Origin: Pirellulimonas nuda | GTDB lineage: Bacteria; Planctomycetota; Planctomycetia; Pirellulales; Lacipirellulaceae | Direction: 5' to 3' | DNA: 64,000 nt | Assembly (NCBI RefSeq): GCF_007750855.1 | Contig: NZ_CP036291.1 | Span: forward strand, 4,836,001-4,900,000 | Shown here: piece by piece, positions 17,135 through 24,803 of the stretch | How positions within the stretch are numbered: the first letter of the stretch is position 1 | How the letters are laid out: every line of letters begins with the position of its first letter | Made by a program: the position numbers and the translations under genes | The notes under the pieces: generated by a model | Database searches by the model: none | Seen by the model: only the letters and a program-made list of their open reading frames with translations | What the model was told of the DNA's origin: nothing

Positions 17135-18543
17135 GAGTGGACGTAGGTCTCCACGTCGAGATAGGTCTCCATCGCCTCGGCAAAAATCGCGGCGGAGTGC
17201 GACATCGTCATCACCACATGGTGTTCGAACCCTTCTCGACAGACGCGCTTGAGCAGGTCTTGCAGCCGCGGCACACGGGCCACAGCACGGGTGCCGAACG
17301 TATCGAGCGCGTCGTTGGTGAGGTCTCCCTGGCCGACGTAGGCCCGGATTCGCCCTTCGGTATCGGCCGTGGTGAGTCGGCCGTAGGTCAGCGGGCCGGC
17401 CGGGGTGCGGCCCTCGAGGGCGCCGTAGGTGTTCTCAACCCCCAACGTGCTGCCCAGGATCGGGGCCGTGCCGATCTTAATGTCTGGGAGGAAGCTCTTC
17501 GCCCAGTTGCCGCAGTGAAACAGCGTGCACTTATCGTCGTCGTCGCCGTAGTTATTGTTCCAGTCCACCAGCGCCGCCGGCGAACCGGCCGCAAGCTGCA
17601 TCGCGTACATCGTCAGCACGCCGGTGACGTCGACCTCGCAGGCGCTCGGCATGTAGTTCTCGCTCATCATGCTCATCAGCGTGCAAACATTGCAGCCGAA
17701 GTTCTGCTGCACCGACGTCCAGCACTGGATAGCGGTAGCGTCGAGAGCGTTCTCTCGAATCCAGTCCGCCAGCACCACGCCGATCCTCGCCATCTGAACG
17801 AGCTTCTCACTGGGGACGCCGGGCGCGGGGGCGTAGCCGCGTATCTCGTCGAGCTTTGCCTTGACGGCCGGGTCGTCGTCCTTCAGCTTGCCGGCGGACG
17901 CAAGGAACTCCGACAGGTCGACCGTAGTTACGCTCACGCCGTAGCGCTCCAGGATCTTTTCGCTATAGCGCACGGTGTTAAAGGCTCCGGGTCGGGCGCC
18001 CACGGCGCCAAGCCGGACGCCGCGCAGGCCGTTCACGACGCGGCATACCCCAAGGAAGCGATCGAGGTCTGCACCGAACCCTTCCGAATGGGGGTGCGAA
18101 ACGTGCTTGGTTGTGAGCGAGAACGGGATTCCTGCTTGCACCAAGTTGTTGCAGACGGAGATCTTGCCGCAGAACGCGTCGCGACGCCGAGCGACCCCGA
18201 GCTGTCCGAGGTCGTCTGGGTAGCCCTGTACTAGGACCGGAACGCGAAGCGCCGCCAACTTCAGCGTGTCCGCCACCCCCTTCTCATCGCCGAAGTTGGG
18301 GAGCGAGACTAGCACGCCGTCGATCTCATCACGGCGCGCTTTGAAGAGGTCGGCGCATCGACGGGCTTCGGCGTGGGTCTCGACCCCCCCGAGCTTCGTC
18401 TCTTCGGGGCCAACCAAGATCGCCTTGACCCCTTTCTCCTCGAGCAGCGACAAAAGGTCTTTCCGCGCTTCCGACACCAACTGGTCTGGAAAGAAATCGC
18501 GGTTGCCGATGATCACGCCGAGCGTGGGAGGGCCTTTGGACAT
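17131..18543 (-). CDS. L-fucose/L-arabinose isomerase-like family protein (sugar isomerase)
   Basis: The 470-residue protein resembles the FucI/AraA C-terminal fold family: VIIGNRDFFPDQLVSEARKD at the start, DGVLVSLPNFGDEKGVAD and ALRVPVLVQGYPDDLG. Further on are IQCWTSVQQNFGCNVCTLMS, ACEVDVTGVLTMYAMQLAAG with the candidate metal ligand Glu, and CTLFHCGNWAKSF with a candidate metal His. Family members convert aldoses to ketoses with a divalent metal, although some homologues have other roles. It is the first catabolic enzyme of the series, directly before the two transketolase subunits and the kinase. A sugar aldose-ketose isomerase supplying that kinase is the natural reading. I am not certain which fold the characterised D-apiose isomerase has. 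Confidence 0.8.
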   Translation of the reverse strand: MSKGPPTLGVIIGNRDFFPDQLVSEARKDLLSLLEEKGVKAILVGPEETKLGGVETHAEARRCADLFKARRDEIDGVLVSLPNFGDEKGVADTLKLAALRVPVLVQGYPDDLGQLGVARRRDAFCGKISVCNNLVQAGIPFSLTTKHVSHPHSEGFGADLDRFLGVCRVVNGLRGVRLGAVGARPGAFNTVRYSEKILERYGVSVTTVDLSEFLASAGKLKDDDPAVKAKLDEIRGYAPAPGVPSEKLVQMARIGVVLADWIRENALDATAIQCWTSVQQNFGCNVCTLMSMMSENYMPSACEVDVTGVLTMYAMQLAAGSPAALVDWNNNYGDDDDKCTLFHCGNWAKSFLPDIKIGTAPILGSTLGVENTYGALEGRTPAGPLTYGRLTTADTEGRIRAYVGQGDLTNDALDTFGTRAVARVPRLQDLLKRVCREGFEHHVVMTMSHSAAIFAEAMETYLDVETYVHS

Positions 18544-18558
18544 GGGTGCTTCCGATCT

Positions 18559-21048
18559 CTATTGGTGTCCGATCTCTACCCGCAGCGCATGGGCGAAGGG
18601 GGTCGGTGGGTCGGAGGGGAGCGTCACTTCAAGCCCCCTCCGAGTCTGCTTCCAGGCGATTGGAGGGTCGCACCCCAAAAGTGAAACGCCCTTGATCGGC
18701 ACACTTCCCTCTTTCAACGAGCGAACGAGCAGCCTTCCGTTCGCGGGCCATTCCAGTGCGATCGCGTAGAGCAGGTCGCCATTGCGAGTGAAGCGGAAGT
18801 CCTCGCCGGTGAACTCAGTCGCCCGGCCGTCGGAAAAGGACCCCGATGCGGCCTCGGTCGGTCCTTCGCCGAAAGTCGTCCAAGGGCGTGTGCCGTAGAT
18901 GGCTTCGCCGTTTACGGCAAGCCACGCTCCGATCTGGCGGAGCATCCGTTGCTCGATCTCTGGAATGGTCCCGTCCGACTTGGGACCGATGTTCAGAAGC
19001 ATCACGCCGTTCTTGCTGACGATGTCGGCAAGGTCATCGATAATGCCGCCGACCTCTTTGTACTGATGATCGGCGATGTACCCCCATGAGTTTTTGGAAA
19101 CAGAGGTGCAGGTCTGCCACAACTCTGGTTGCGGCTCGGCGAACTTTCCGCGTTCGACGTCTAGCACCCCGGTGCCGCGGGGGTACGAGTAGCCTTCCCA
19201 CTCCTTGAAGTTGATCGCGACCGGCTGCCCCCACTCGGCGCCCCGGTTGTAGTAGTAGGCGGCGAACCGCTTGAGGTAGGGCTGAAAAACGGGTTGGCAG
19301 ATCCACCAATCGAAGTACACCACGCTGGGCCGATGCTTGTCGACAATCTCGCATGACCGCAGCAGCCAATCGTCCAGGAACGCTTGGTCGGGTTGCTCAG
19401 TTTGATTCTCCGAGACTCGCTTGTCGTGCGCCGGGCCGTAGAGCCCCGGCGCGGCGCCCGCACGCACATCCGATTCGACAAGCTTTCCTGGGCCAAAGAA
19501 CCACCAGTTCTCTGCCCGGTGCGAAGAAGCGCCAAAGACGATCCCCTCCTGCCGGAGGGCTGAGGCCAACTCGCCAATCACGTCGCGGTGCGGACCGTGC
19601 TTTGCGGCCGACCAATCGGTGAGGTCGCTGTCGTACATCGCAAAGCCATCGTGATGCTCGGCGACAGGGATCACGTACCGAGCGCCAGACTCCTTGAACA
19701 ACGCGGCCCACGCCTTGGGGTCGAAGTCTTGCGCCCTAAAGCGTGGGATAAAGTCCTTGTAGCCAAACCGGTCCTGCGGACCGTAGGTCTTCCGATGGTG
19801 CTCGTATTCCATCGAGCCTTCCACGTACATGTTCCGCGGGTACCATTCGCTGCCAAAGGCCGGAGTGCAGTAGGGCCCCCAGTGGATGAACAATCCAAAC
19901 TTTGCGTCCTGGTACCATTCCGGAACGCGGAACTCGTCAAGCGAGTCCCACGTCGGCTGGAAAGGCCCGCGGGCGATCGTCGCGTCGACTCTCGCGAGTC
20001 GCTTCTCGACAAAGTCTGCCGTCACCTGCGGGTCGAACGGCGAACCGATCCCGGGGCGTTGCTCGCTGCCGACTCGGATCAGGTACTCGAGTTCCGCCTG
20101 CGTAATCTCGATAAGCGTTCCGTGCTTGTGTCCTACAGGAAACGAAGTGCTGCCAGTTACGTCGCGGATTTCGGCAAAGTCCTTGGTGGCCGCCACGCCA
20201 TACCGCTTCTCGCCGTACGCGTCGTAGTAGATCAGCCACTCGCTTCCGATCTTCGCGACGGTTGGCCCCTCAGAGAGGTGGGCCGTAAAGGGCTCGCTAA
20301 TCTCCGTCCATGGCCCCAAGGGCGTGTCGCCTTTGGCGACGCGGAGCGCCCGCACTGGCCGGGTGTTGTCTTTGAGCACCAAGCGGTACTCGTCCTCGTA
20401 GGCGACGATCGTCGCGTCGATAACACTAAATCCGGGCTCACAGAAGAGCCGCGTCGGTGAGAACGACGAAAAGTCTTCTGTGGTCGTCGCGTACATCCGG
20501 TGGTTGTTATCGTGCGACTCCTGGCCGTCGGGGTAGCGTCCCGGGATCGTCGACGCCCAGCAGATGATGAACCGCTTCGAGGACGCGTCGTAGAAAAGTT
20601 CCGGCGCCCACACGTTCACCGCGTCGGACTCTTGCTGCATGGCGGGAACGAACTGCTGCGGCGACCAGTGCACCAAGTCGCGGGACCGCGCGTGCCCAAA
20701 GCCGGCGTCCCCGCGCCACGCGGTCGTCCAAACTAGATGGAACCACCCATCGGGGCCTCTGGCGAGGCTCGGGTCGCGCATCAGTTTTCCGGCGCCGACC
20801 TGGGGTCTCAGAAAGACGCCGGGGATCCTCTCCCAGGTCAGCCCGTCACGGCTGGAGAGGAGCCGCAGACCCGCGTCGGCTGGTTCCTCAAACGACGTGA
20901 ACAAGTAGACGGGTTGAACGACATCGCTGCTAGGCGGAGCGGCGGCCGTGAAGGACGCCATACCAAGCAGGCAGCCCAGCCAAGCGGCGCTCACCCAAGA
21001 CCGGGCCGCCCTACCCCTGCAGCTTCGGCCCGGGCAAGAAACCGCCAT
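18559..21048 (-). CDS. Secreted GH43-like / GH29 alpha-L-fucosidase fusion
   Basis: The ATG at 21048 opens a signal peptide (SWVSAAWLGCLLGMASFTAAA) and gives 829 residues. Upstream in-frame codons look non-coding. Residues about 45-330 resemble a five-bladed GH43-type propeller: MRDPSLARGPDGWFHLVWTT, DAVNVWAPELFYD and IDATIVAYEDEYRLVLKD supply candidate acidic residues. Residues about 360-730 are GH29: FGLFIHWGPYCTPAFGSEWY, HHDGFAMYDSDLTDWSA and VVYFDWWICQP, whose Asp is the likely nucleophile. A carbohydrate-binding beta domain ends the chain. It would release L-fucose, and possibly arabinose or xylose, outside the cell. It starts 59 bases after a prepilin-like gene and ends 15 bases before the isomerase gene, so it belongs to the same operon. 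Confidence 0.85.
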   Translation of the reverse strand: MAVSCPGRSCRGRAARSWVSAAWLGCLLGMASFTAAAPPSSDVVQPVYLFTSFEEPADAGLRLLSSRDGLTWERIPGVFLRPQVGAGKLMRDPSLARGPDGWFHLVWTTAWRGDAGFGHARSRDLVHWSPQQFVPAMQQESDAVNVWAPELFYDASSKRFIICWASTIPGRYPDGQESHDNNHRMYATTTEDFSSFSPTRLFCEPGFSVIDATIVAYEDEYRLVLKDNTRPVRALRVAKGDTPLGPWTEISEPFTAHLSEGPTVAKIGSEWLIYYDAYGEKRYGVAATKDFAEIRDVTGSTSFPVGHKHGTLIEITQAELEYLIRVGSEQRPGIGSPFDPQVTADFVEKRLARVDATIARGPFQPTWDSLDEFRVPEWYQDAKFGLFIHWGPYCTPAFGSEWYPRNMYVEGSMEYEHHRKTYGPQDRFGYKDFIPRFRAQDFDPKAWAALFKESGARYVIPVAEHHDGFAMYDSDLTDWSAAKHGPHRDVIGELASALRQEGIVFGASSHRAENWWFFGPGKLVESDVRAGAAPGLYGPAHDKRVSENQTEQPDQAFLDDWLLRSCEIVDKHRPSVVYFDWWICQPVFQPYLKRFAAYYYNRGAEWGQPVAINFKEWEGYSYPRGTGVLDVERGKFAEPQPELWQTCTSVSKNSWGYIADHQYKEVGGIIDDLADIVSKNGVMLLNIGPKSDGTIPEIEQRMLRQIGAWLAVNGEAIYGTRPWTTFGEGPTEAASGSFSDGRATEFTGEDFRFTRNGDLLYAIALEWPANGRLLVRSLKEGSVPIKGVSLLGCDPPIAWKQTRRGLEVTLPSDPPTPFAHALRVEIGHQ

Positions 21049-21081
21049 ACTCAAACCGCGCTGGATGAAGAGTGATTGCGA

Positions 21082-21098
21082 GGCAGCCCAAGGCTGCC
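21082..21098 (-). other. Intergenic hairpin between prepilin-like gene and GH43/GH29 gene
   Basis: The bases GGCAGCC and GGCTGCC flank a three-base loop, giving a perfect seven-pair stem in the 59-base gap of the minus-strand operon. No T-run follows on the minus strand, so this is not a standard terminator. It could stabilise or process the transcript between the first gene and the enzymes behind it. Functional relevance is a guess. Confidence 0.35.
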
Positions 21099-21107
21099 CC
21101 GATGCCG

Positions 21108-22163
21108 CTACTGAATCGGATCGTGCTCCTTCTCTCGACCGGTGTCCGCCCCGTTGCGCCGCGCGGCGGCGTTCCATGCTTCTGGATCGACGTCGAATGC
21201 GATTGTATGCACCGAACCGTCGCAGAATGCCATGTTCACCGCCGTATGCGGAGCGCCAAAGAGCGTGTCGCCATCGGACTTGGCAGTGGCGTTCGGCGAG
21301 GGCTCGTCCTGCCGGGGCAGAGCGGTTTGACTGCCAACCCGGATAGAATCGATGTCGTAGCCAACGTACATCGAGTTGTCGTCGCCGACATGATCGCCCG
21401 TTGTGTAGCGGTCGGTGTTGAGGAACTTCTCGCCGAGCAGCAGCGTCTTGGAAGAGCCGTCCGTAATCCTGCGCATCTGGACGCCCTGACGGTAACCGAC
21501 GACCCCGTCGAACTGCTTCATTCCGGCAACGCTAGTGTTCCAGGCACAGTTGGGGTATTGAAAGTAACAACTAGCAGGCGGCCCCTGCCCACGGCCGATC
21601 ATCCCACCGCCGCCGTTGGCCGCGTAGTCGGTTTTGGCGTACAAGCCGCTCGGCGACGGATCGGCGTTGTGCGGCGCTTGGTTTGGCTTTCCGCTGGAGT
21701 CCAACGACGGAAGCGGCGCGGGCGCCCTACGCGACGGGCAGTAGAACGGAGCCAGCGGGATGCCCATCGCTTGGCCGATGAGCGCCCGCTTCTGAGCGTC
21801 GGCGATGCTGCCGCCCGTGCCGCCCAAGCTGGCCGCGGCGGATTCTTCAATAAACGGCGAGATGGCGTAAATCCATCCACCGGGCTGTGCTGGGCCGTTG
21901 CCCCGATCGGGATCGGCAGTCCAGTAGAACCCCCAGCCGCCAGCGGGGAATGTCTTAAACGTGCTCTCGTGATTGAGACATGCGAGCGCCAGTTGCTTCA
22001 ACTGGCTCTTGCACTGTGTCCGCCGCGCGGCCTCCCGCGCGGCCTGCACCGCCGGAAGCAGCAGGGCTACCAGGATGCCAATGATCGCGATGACGACCAG
22101 TAGCTCAACTAAGGTAAAACCCAGACGTGGCTGAGAGTTATTCGATCGGTCGTGTCGCGTCAT
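21108..22163 (-). CDS. DUF1559 prepilin-type N-terminal cleavage/methylation protein
   Basis: This 351-residue protein starts with a type IV prepilin-like leader ([20 protein letters not shown]) followed by the DUF1559 pattern [20 protein letters not shown]. It ends with the H-X9-DG motif ([11 protein letters not shown]). Planctomycetes encode dozens of such pseudopilin-like proteins, with no firm function. They may form surface or secretion-related assemblies. It is the first gene of the long minus-strand catabolic operon. A close relative at 24804 occupies a matching place in the divergent plus-strand operon. Both share GGWGF and NHES stretches after the helix, so they likely form a pair with a common ancestor. 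Confidence 0.92.
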   Translation of the reverse strand: MTRHDRSNNSQPRLGFTLVELLVVIAIIGILVALLLPAVQAAREAARRTQCKSQLKQLALACLNHESTFKTFPAGGWGFYWTADPDRGNGPAQPGGWIYAISPFIEESAAASLGGTGGSIADAQKRALIGQAMGIPLAPFYCPSRRAPAPLPSLDSSGKPNQAPHNADPSPSGLYAKTDYAANGGGGMIGRGQGPPASCYFQYPNCAWNTSVAGMKQFDGVVGYRQGVQMRRITDGSSKTLLLGEKFLNTDRYTTGDHVGDDNSMYVGYDIDSIRVGSQTALPRQDEPSPNATAKSDGDTLFGAPHTAVNMAFCDGSVHTIAFDVDPEAWNAAARRNGADTGREKEHDPIQ

Positions 22164-22193
22164 GGCGAGATGACTCCGGATGCGATAAGAGAG

Positions 22194-22223
22194 AAGATAC
22201 GGCGCATCGTGCCCTCAAACCAA
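22194..22223 (-). promoter_or_regulatory. Possible promoter of the minus-strand operon
   Basis: On the minus strand TTGGTT (22223-22218) and TATCTT (22199-22194) are separated by 18 bases and lie about 30 bases before the ATG at 22163. Spacing fits a housekeeping sigma-factor promoter but both boxes are imperfect. There is no other clear candidate in this 133-base gap, which precedes the first gene of the operon. Confidence 0.3.
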
Positions 22224-22296
22224 GGCGAAGAGATGCGTACTCGATTGTTCAACGTAGCGTCTTGCTAGGATCAACGTGGCCGCAGAGAGCCCTGTT

Positions 22297-22743
22297 TCAA
22301 GACACTCGGCGAAGCGAGAATCTTTGGGCATCCTCGCCCGACAATGCGTGTGCGGCGTGCTCGGCGCCGGTCGCCACCCTGGTCTGTTCTCTGTAGTCCG
22401 ATGGCGACAACCCTTCTTCTTTGAGAAACAAGAGTCGCATCCGTTCGCGGCTAGGAAATCCCGCTACGAACGAGATCGTCTTCACCAGCATGTCCGTCTC
22501 CGAAAGCAACTGCTTTGCGCGACTTATGCGGCACAGATTGATCTCTTCCAGCACAGAACGCCCGAGGCACGCCGCGAACCTGCGGTCCAACGTGCGACGA
22601 GTCACCGGCAGTTGCTGGGCGACTTCATTGACGTTCAGCGGGGCGTGCTGGAGACCATTCCAGATAATCTCCAGTGCCTTGGCGACAATCTCGTCTTGCT
22701 CTTCCTCCCGAGAGTGCGAATCAAACTGTGGCAAGCGGTCCAT
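22297..22743 (-). CDS. XylR-type AraC HTH domain protein lacking the sensor domain
   Basis: The region encodes a clear AraC-family double helix-turn-helix: NVNEVAQQLPVTRRTLDRRF for the first, and LCRISRAKQLLSETDM, VAGFPSRERMRLLF and GLSPSDYRE for the second. The stretch before it matches the linker that precedes the HTH in XylR-like regulators. The roughly 260-residue periplasmic-binding-like sensor domain is missing. The open frame continues up to 23052, but those extra 100 residues are rich in Pro, Arg and Ser and look non-coding. I therefore chose the ATG at 22743 (148 residues). It could be a constitutive DNA-binding protein or a decaying remnant. Its position between two divergent operons suggests a former or present local regulator. 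Confidence 0.55.
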   Translation of the reverse strand: MDRLPQFDSHSREEEQDEIVAKALEIIWNGLQHAPLNVNEVAQQLPVTRRTLDRRFAACLGRSVLEEINLCRISRAKQLLSETDMLVKTISFVAGFPSRERMRLLFLKEEGLSPSDYREQTRVATGAEHAAHALSGEDAQRFSLRRVS

Positions 22744-23222
22744 CGAAGGAACGCCCTGAGACGTCGGAGGCGAAGGGTCGCCCGAAGGGTAGCGGCGAAG
22801 ACCGCGGTCGCGGTCGGCCGGGGCCAATATGGCGGGTGAGACCGTACGAGCGCGTGAGTAGGGCGATGCGTGGCGCGTCTCGCGACCAGGCGTACGGGAA
22901 ACGCTGTGAAATGCAGGTGAAACGGTTGAGATCATGAGTTGCCTCGGAAGAGAAGGTTCGTCGCGGCGCCAGCCCGTCCGTGGCCGTGAAGGGGGCGGCT
23001 CCACAACAATTGCGCCGCAGCCCCACGCTGCCCCTTCATTTGACAATTGCAAAATCGGGTCGTCAACAACCGCGTAGATCCCGATTTTGCAAACGGACGG
23101 ACATTCCTCGCAACCGGTTCGAGAGTAGGTCTGGCCTCGGAGTGGCCGCTCGCTGAGCGGAGTGGAAAGTCGGCTTCGGCGGCGCTAACTTGAACAACTC
23201 ACGTCCACCCCAACTCAAGATC

Positions 23223-23364
23223 AACCACAAAGGCCACGGCGCAAAATACGTACGAAGGGATCGCGACCGACCGATCATCGATGGCAAGTTCGACCCGAGA
23301 TTCGCCTCCGTCCCTTGGTTATCGGACATTCTCCTCTTTGCTCTTCGTGTCCTTGGTGGTTGGT
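23223..23364. repeat. Inverted repeat with arms about 24-28 bases and a spacer near 90 bases
   Basis: The left arm (23223-23246) reads AACCACAAAGGCCACGGCGC and on into AAAA. The right arm (about 23336-23364) read on the minus strand begins AACCACCAAGGACACGAAGA and then GCAAAG. The arms agree at nearly all positions apart from two substitutions and a short indel. Sequences of the type AACCACaAAGGaCACgAAGa are familiar as a scattered repeat in planctomycete intergenic regions, so this may be a decayed copy of such an element. The unit is non-coding. Confidence 0.5.
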
Positions 23365-23522
23365 TTCTACGTGGGTGCACGTGTTCTCGATCCAGTGGCG
23401 AGCACGCCAAACGAAACCGCACCGCTCTACGCCACTGTCTGTCACGATCGAGAGAGCCAGCCGACCATCGGCTGTCTTGATTAGGGGCGCATTGCCAACG
23501 GTCCGCTGCTCGGGCGCGCCCG

Positions 23523-23528
23523 TATACT
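23523..23528 (+). promoter_or_regulatory. Possible -10 element upstream of sialidase-like gene
   Basis: TATACT occurs 130 bases before the chosen start codon, in the context CGTATACTAGTG. No good -35 box lies at the expected distance (TTGCCA at 23492 is 25 bases away), so the call is weak. It is the best-looking -10 in the gap before the plus-strand operon. Confidence 0.25.
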
Positions 23529-23657
23529 AGTGCTGGGCCTCTCTTCCGCTGGTAATTGCAGGCGACCGACGCCACTAGGTGCGCGTTGCTCAGGGGCGTT
23601 CGGTCCGGTTTCGCTGTAGGGAATTCTCCACACTCGGCGCGAGCTCACTTGAATCCG

Positions 23658-24779
23658 ATGGCTCCATTGATAAAGCAAGAACGCGGCGCACAACGGCGAC
23701 TCTACGTCGCCGTTCTGACCTACGTTCTGACCCCCGCCATAGCCGCGTTGGTCAGCTTGGGGGCCCATGCTTCAGGTGAGCCGGTGCGTAGCGAGTTCCT
23801 TTACGAGGTCGCGCCGTATCCCTCCTGCCACGCCTCGACAATCGTCGAGTCTGGCGGCGGCCTCGTCGCTGCCTGGTTCGGAGGGACACACGAGCGCCAC
23901 CCCGATGTAGGCGTCTGGGTATCACGCAAGGCGAAGGAGAAATGGAGCCGGCCGGTTGAAGTCGCCAATGGAGTGATAAATGACGAGACTCGGCTCCCGT
24001 GCTGGAACCCGGTCCTCTTTCAGCCGAACGAGGGACCGCTGATGCTCTTCTACAAGGTGGGGCCGACTCCGCGGGACTGGTGGGGGATGCTCAAGGTTTC
24101 CACGGACCATGGACGCACTTGGTCGGCCGCCAGGCGGCTGCCCGAGGGTATGGTTGGCCCCGTCAAGAACAAACCAATCGAGCTGGCAGGCGGCACGCTG
24201 CTCTGCCCTGCAAGCAGCGAAGACCAGGGGTGGCGGGTCCACTTCGAGTTCACCGACGCAACGGGCGAACGGTGGCGTCGCACCGGGCCGGTGAACGAAC
24301 CGGCGAAGATCCTCGCAATCCAGCCGAGCATCCTGACCCACGCCGATGGTCGCCTGCAAGCGATCGGAAGGACGCGTTCTAGCGGCGTCTTCAGCATCTG
24401 GTCCGACGATCGCGGCGAATCGTGGGGAGAGATGGATCGCCTCGACCTCCCCAACCCGAGTTCGGGGACTGATGCGGTCACGTTGTCCGATGGCCGGCAC
24501 CTGCTGGTCTACAACCACAGCCCAGCGAGCCGGAGCCCGCTCAACGTCGCCCTTTCAACCGACGGCGAGCAGTGGCAGGCGGCGTTGGTGCTGGAAGACG
24601 ACCCAGACGCCCCTAATGGGTTCTCGTACCCCGCGGTGATTCAATCTAGCGACGGCCTCGTGCACATCACCTACACCTGGAAGCGAGAACGGATCAAGCA
24701 CGTGGTGGTTGACCCCACCAAGCTCGACCTTGCTCCCATCGTGGATGGGCGATGGCCCGAAGACGTTACCAGCAAATAG
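23658..24779 (+). CDS. Secreted sialidase-fold (BNR-repeat) glycoside hydrolase-like protein
   Basis: I chose the ATG at 23658, which gives a signal-like N-terminus (LYVAVLTYVLTPAIAALVSLG) and 373 residues. An in-frame start at 23556 adds an implausible leader. The chain is a six-bladed propeller of the exo-sialidase type: FLYEVAPYPSCHASTIVE, GLVAAWFGGTHERHPDVGVW, the Asp-box-like blades STDHGRTWSA and SDDRGESWGE, and HLLVYNHSPASRSPLNVALS. Related planctomycete proteins are plentiful. GH33 enzymes act on sialic acids, and some act on other keto-sugars such as Kdo. In a pectin-rich setting a Kdo- or Dha-like substrate, or a lyase role, is conceivable. It heads the plus-strand operon. Confidence 0.8.
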   Translation: MAPLIKQERGAQRRLYVAVLTYVLTPAIAALVSLGAHASGEPVRSEFLYEVAPYPSCHASTIVESGGGLVAAWFGGTHERHPDVGVWVSRKAKEKWSRPVEVANGVINDETRLPCWNPVLFQPNEGPLMLFYKVGPTPRDWWGMLKVSTDHGRTWSAARRLPEGMVGPVKNKPIELAGGTLLCPASSEDQGWRVHFEFTDATGERWRRTGPVNEPAKILAIQPSILTHADGRLQAIGRTRSSGVFSIWSDDRGESWGEMDRLDLPNPSSGTDAVTLSDGRHLLVYNHSPASRSPLNVALSTDGEQWQAALVLEDDPDAPNGFSYPAVIQSSDGLVHITYTWKRERIKHVVVDPTKLDLAPIVDGRWPEDVTSK

Positions 24780-24803
24780 GGTACCCGGCCGACGGCACGA
24801 CCC

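Larger units (their letters stand above)
22744..23657. other. Mostly non-coding stretch between divergent operons
   Basis: The open frames here have random-looking composition and no recognisable domain. The stretch contains the upstream tail of the XylR fragment frame, the inverted repeat at 23223-23364 and the start region of the sialidase-like gene. Its base composition is lower in GC than the flanking genes around 23210-23380. I saw no tRNA and no transposase remnant. Confidence 0.5.

Noticed and set aside
17137-18234. 365-residue plus-strand frame opposite the isomerase
   Set aside because: No domain; the minus-strand reading is a clear isomerase-like protein in an overlapping operon.
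13777-18543. Sulfoquinovose sulfo-transketolase pathway
   Set aside because: That pathway also uses a split transketolase, but needs no FGGY kinase after the isomerase and would be expected with sulfo-product genes. Considered less likely, not excluded.
22744-23657. Transposase or phage remnant near the XylR fragment
   Set aside because: No frame shows a transposase, integrase or phage motif; only the inverted repeat remains.
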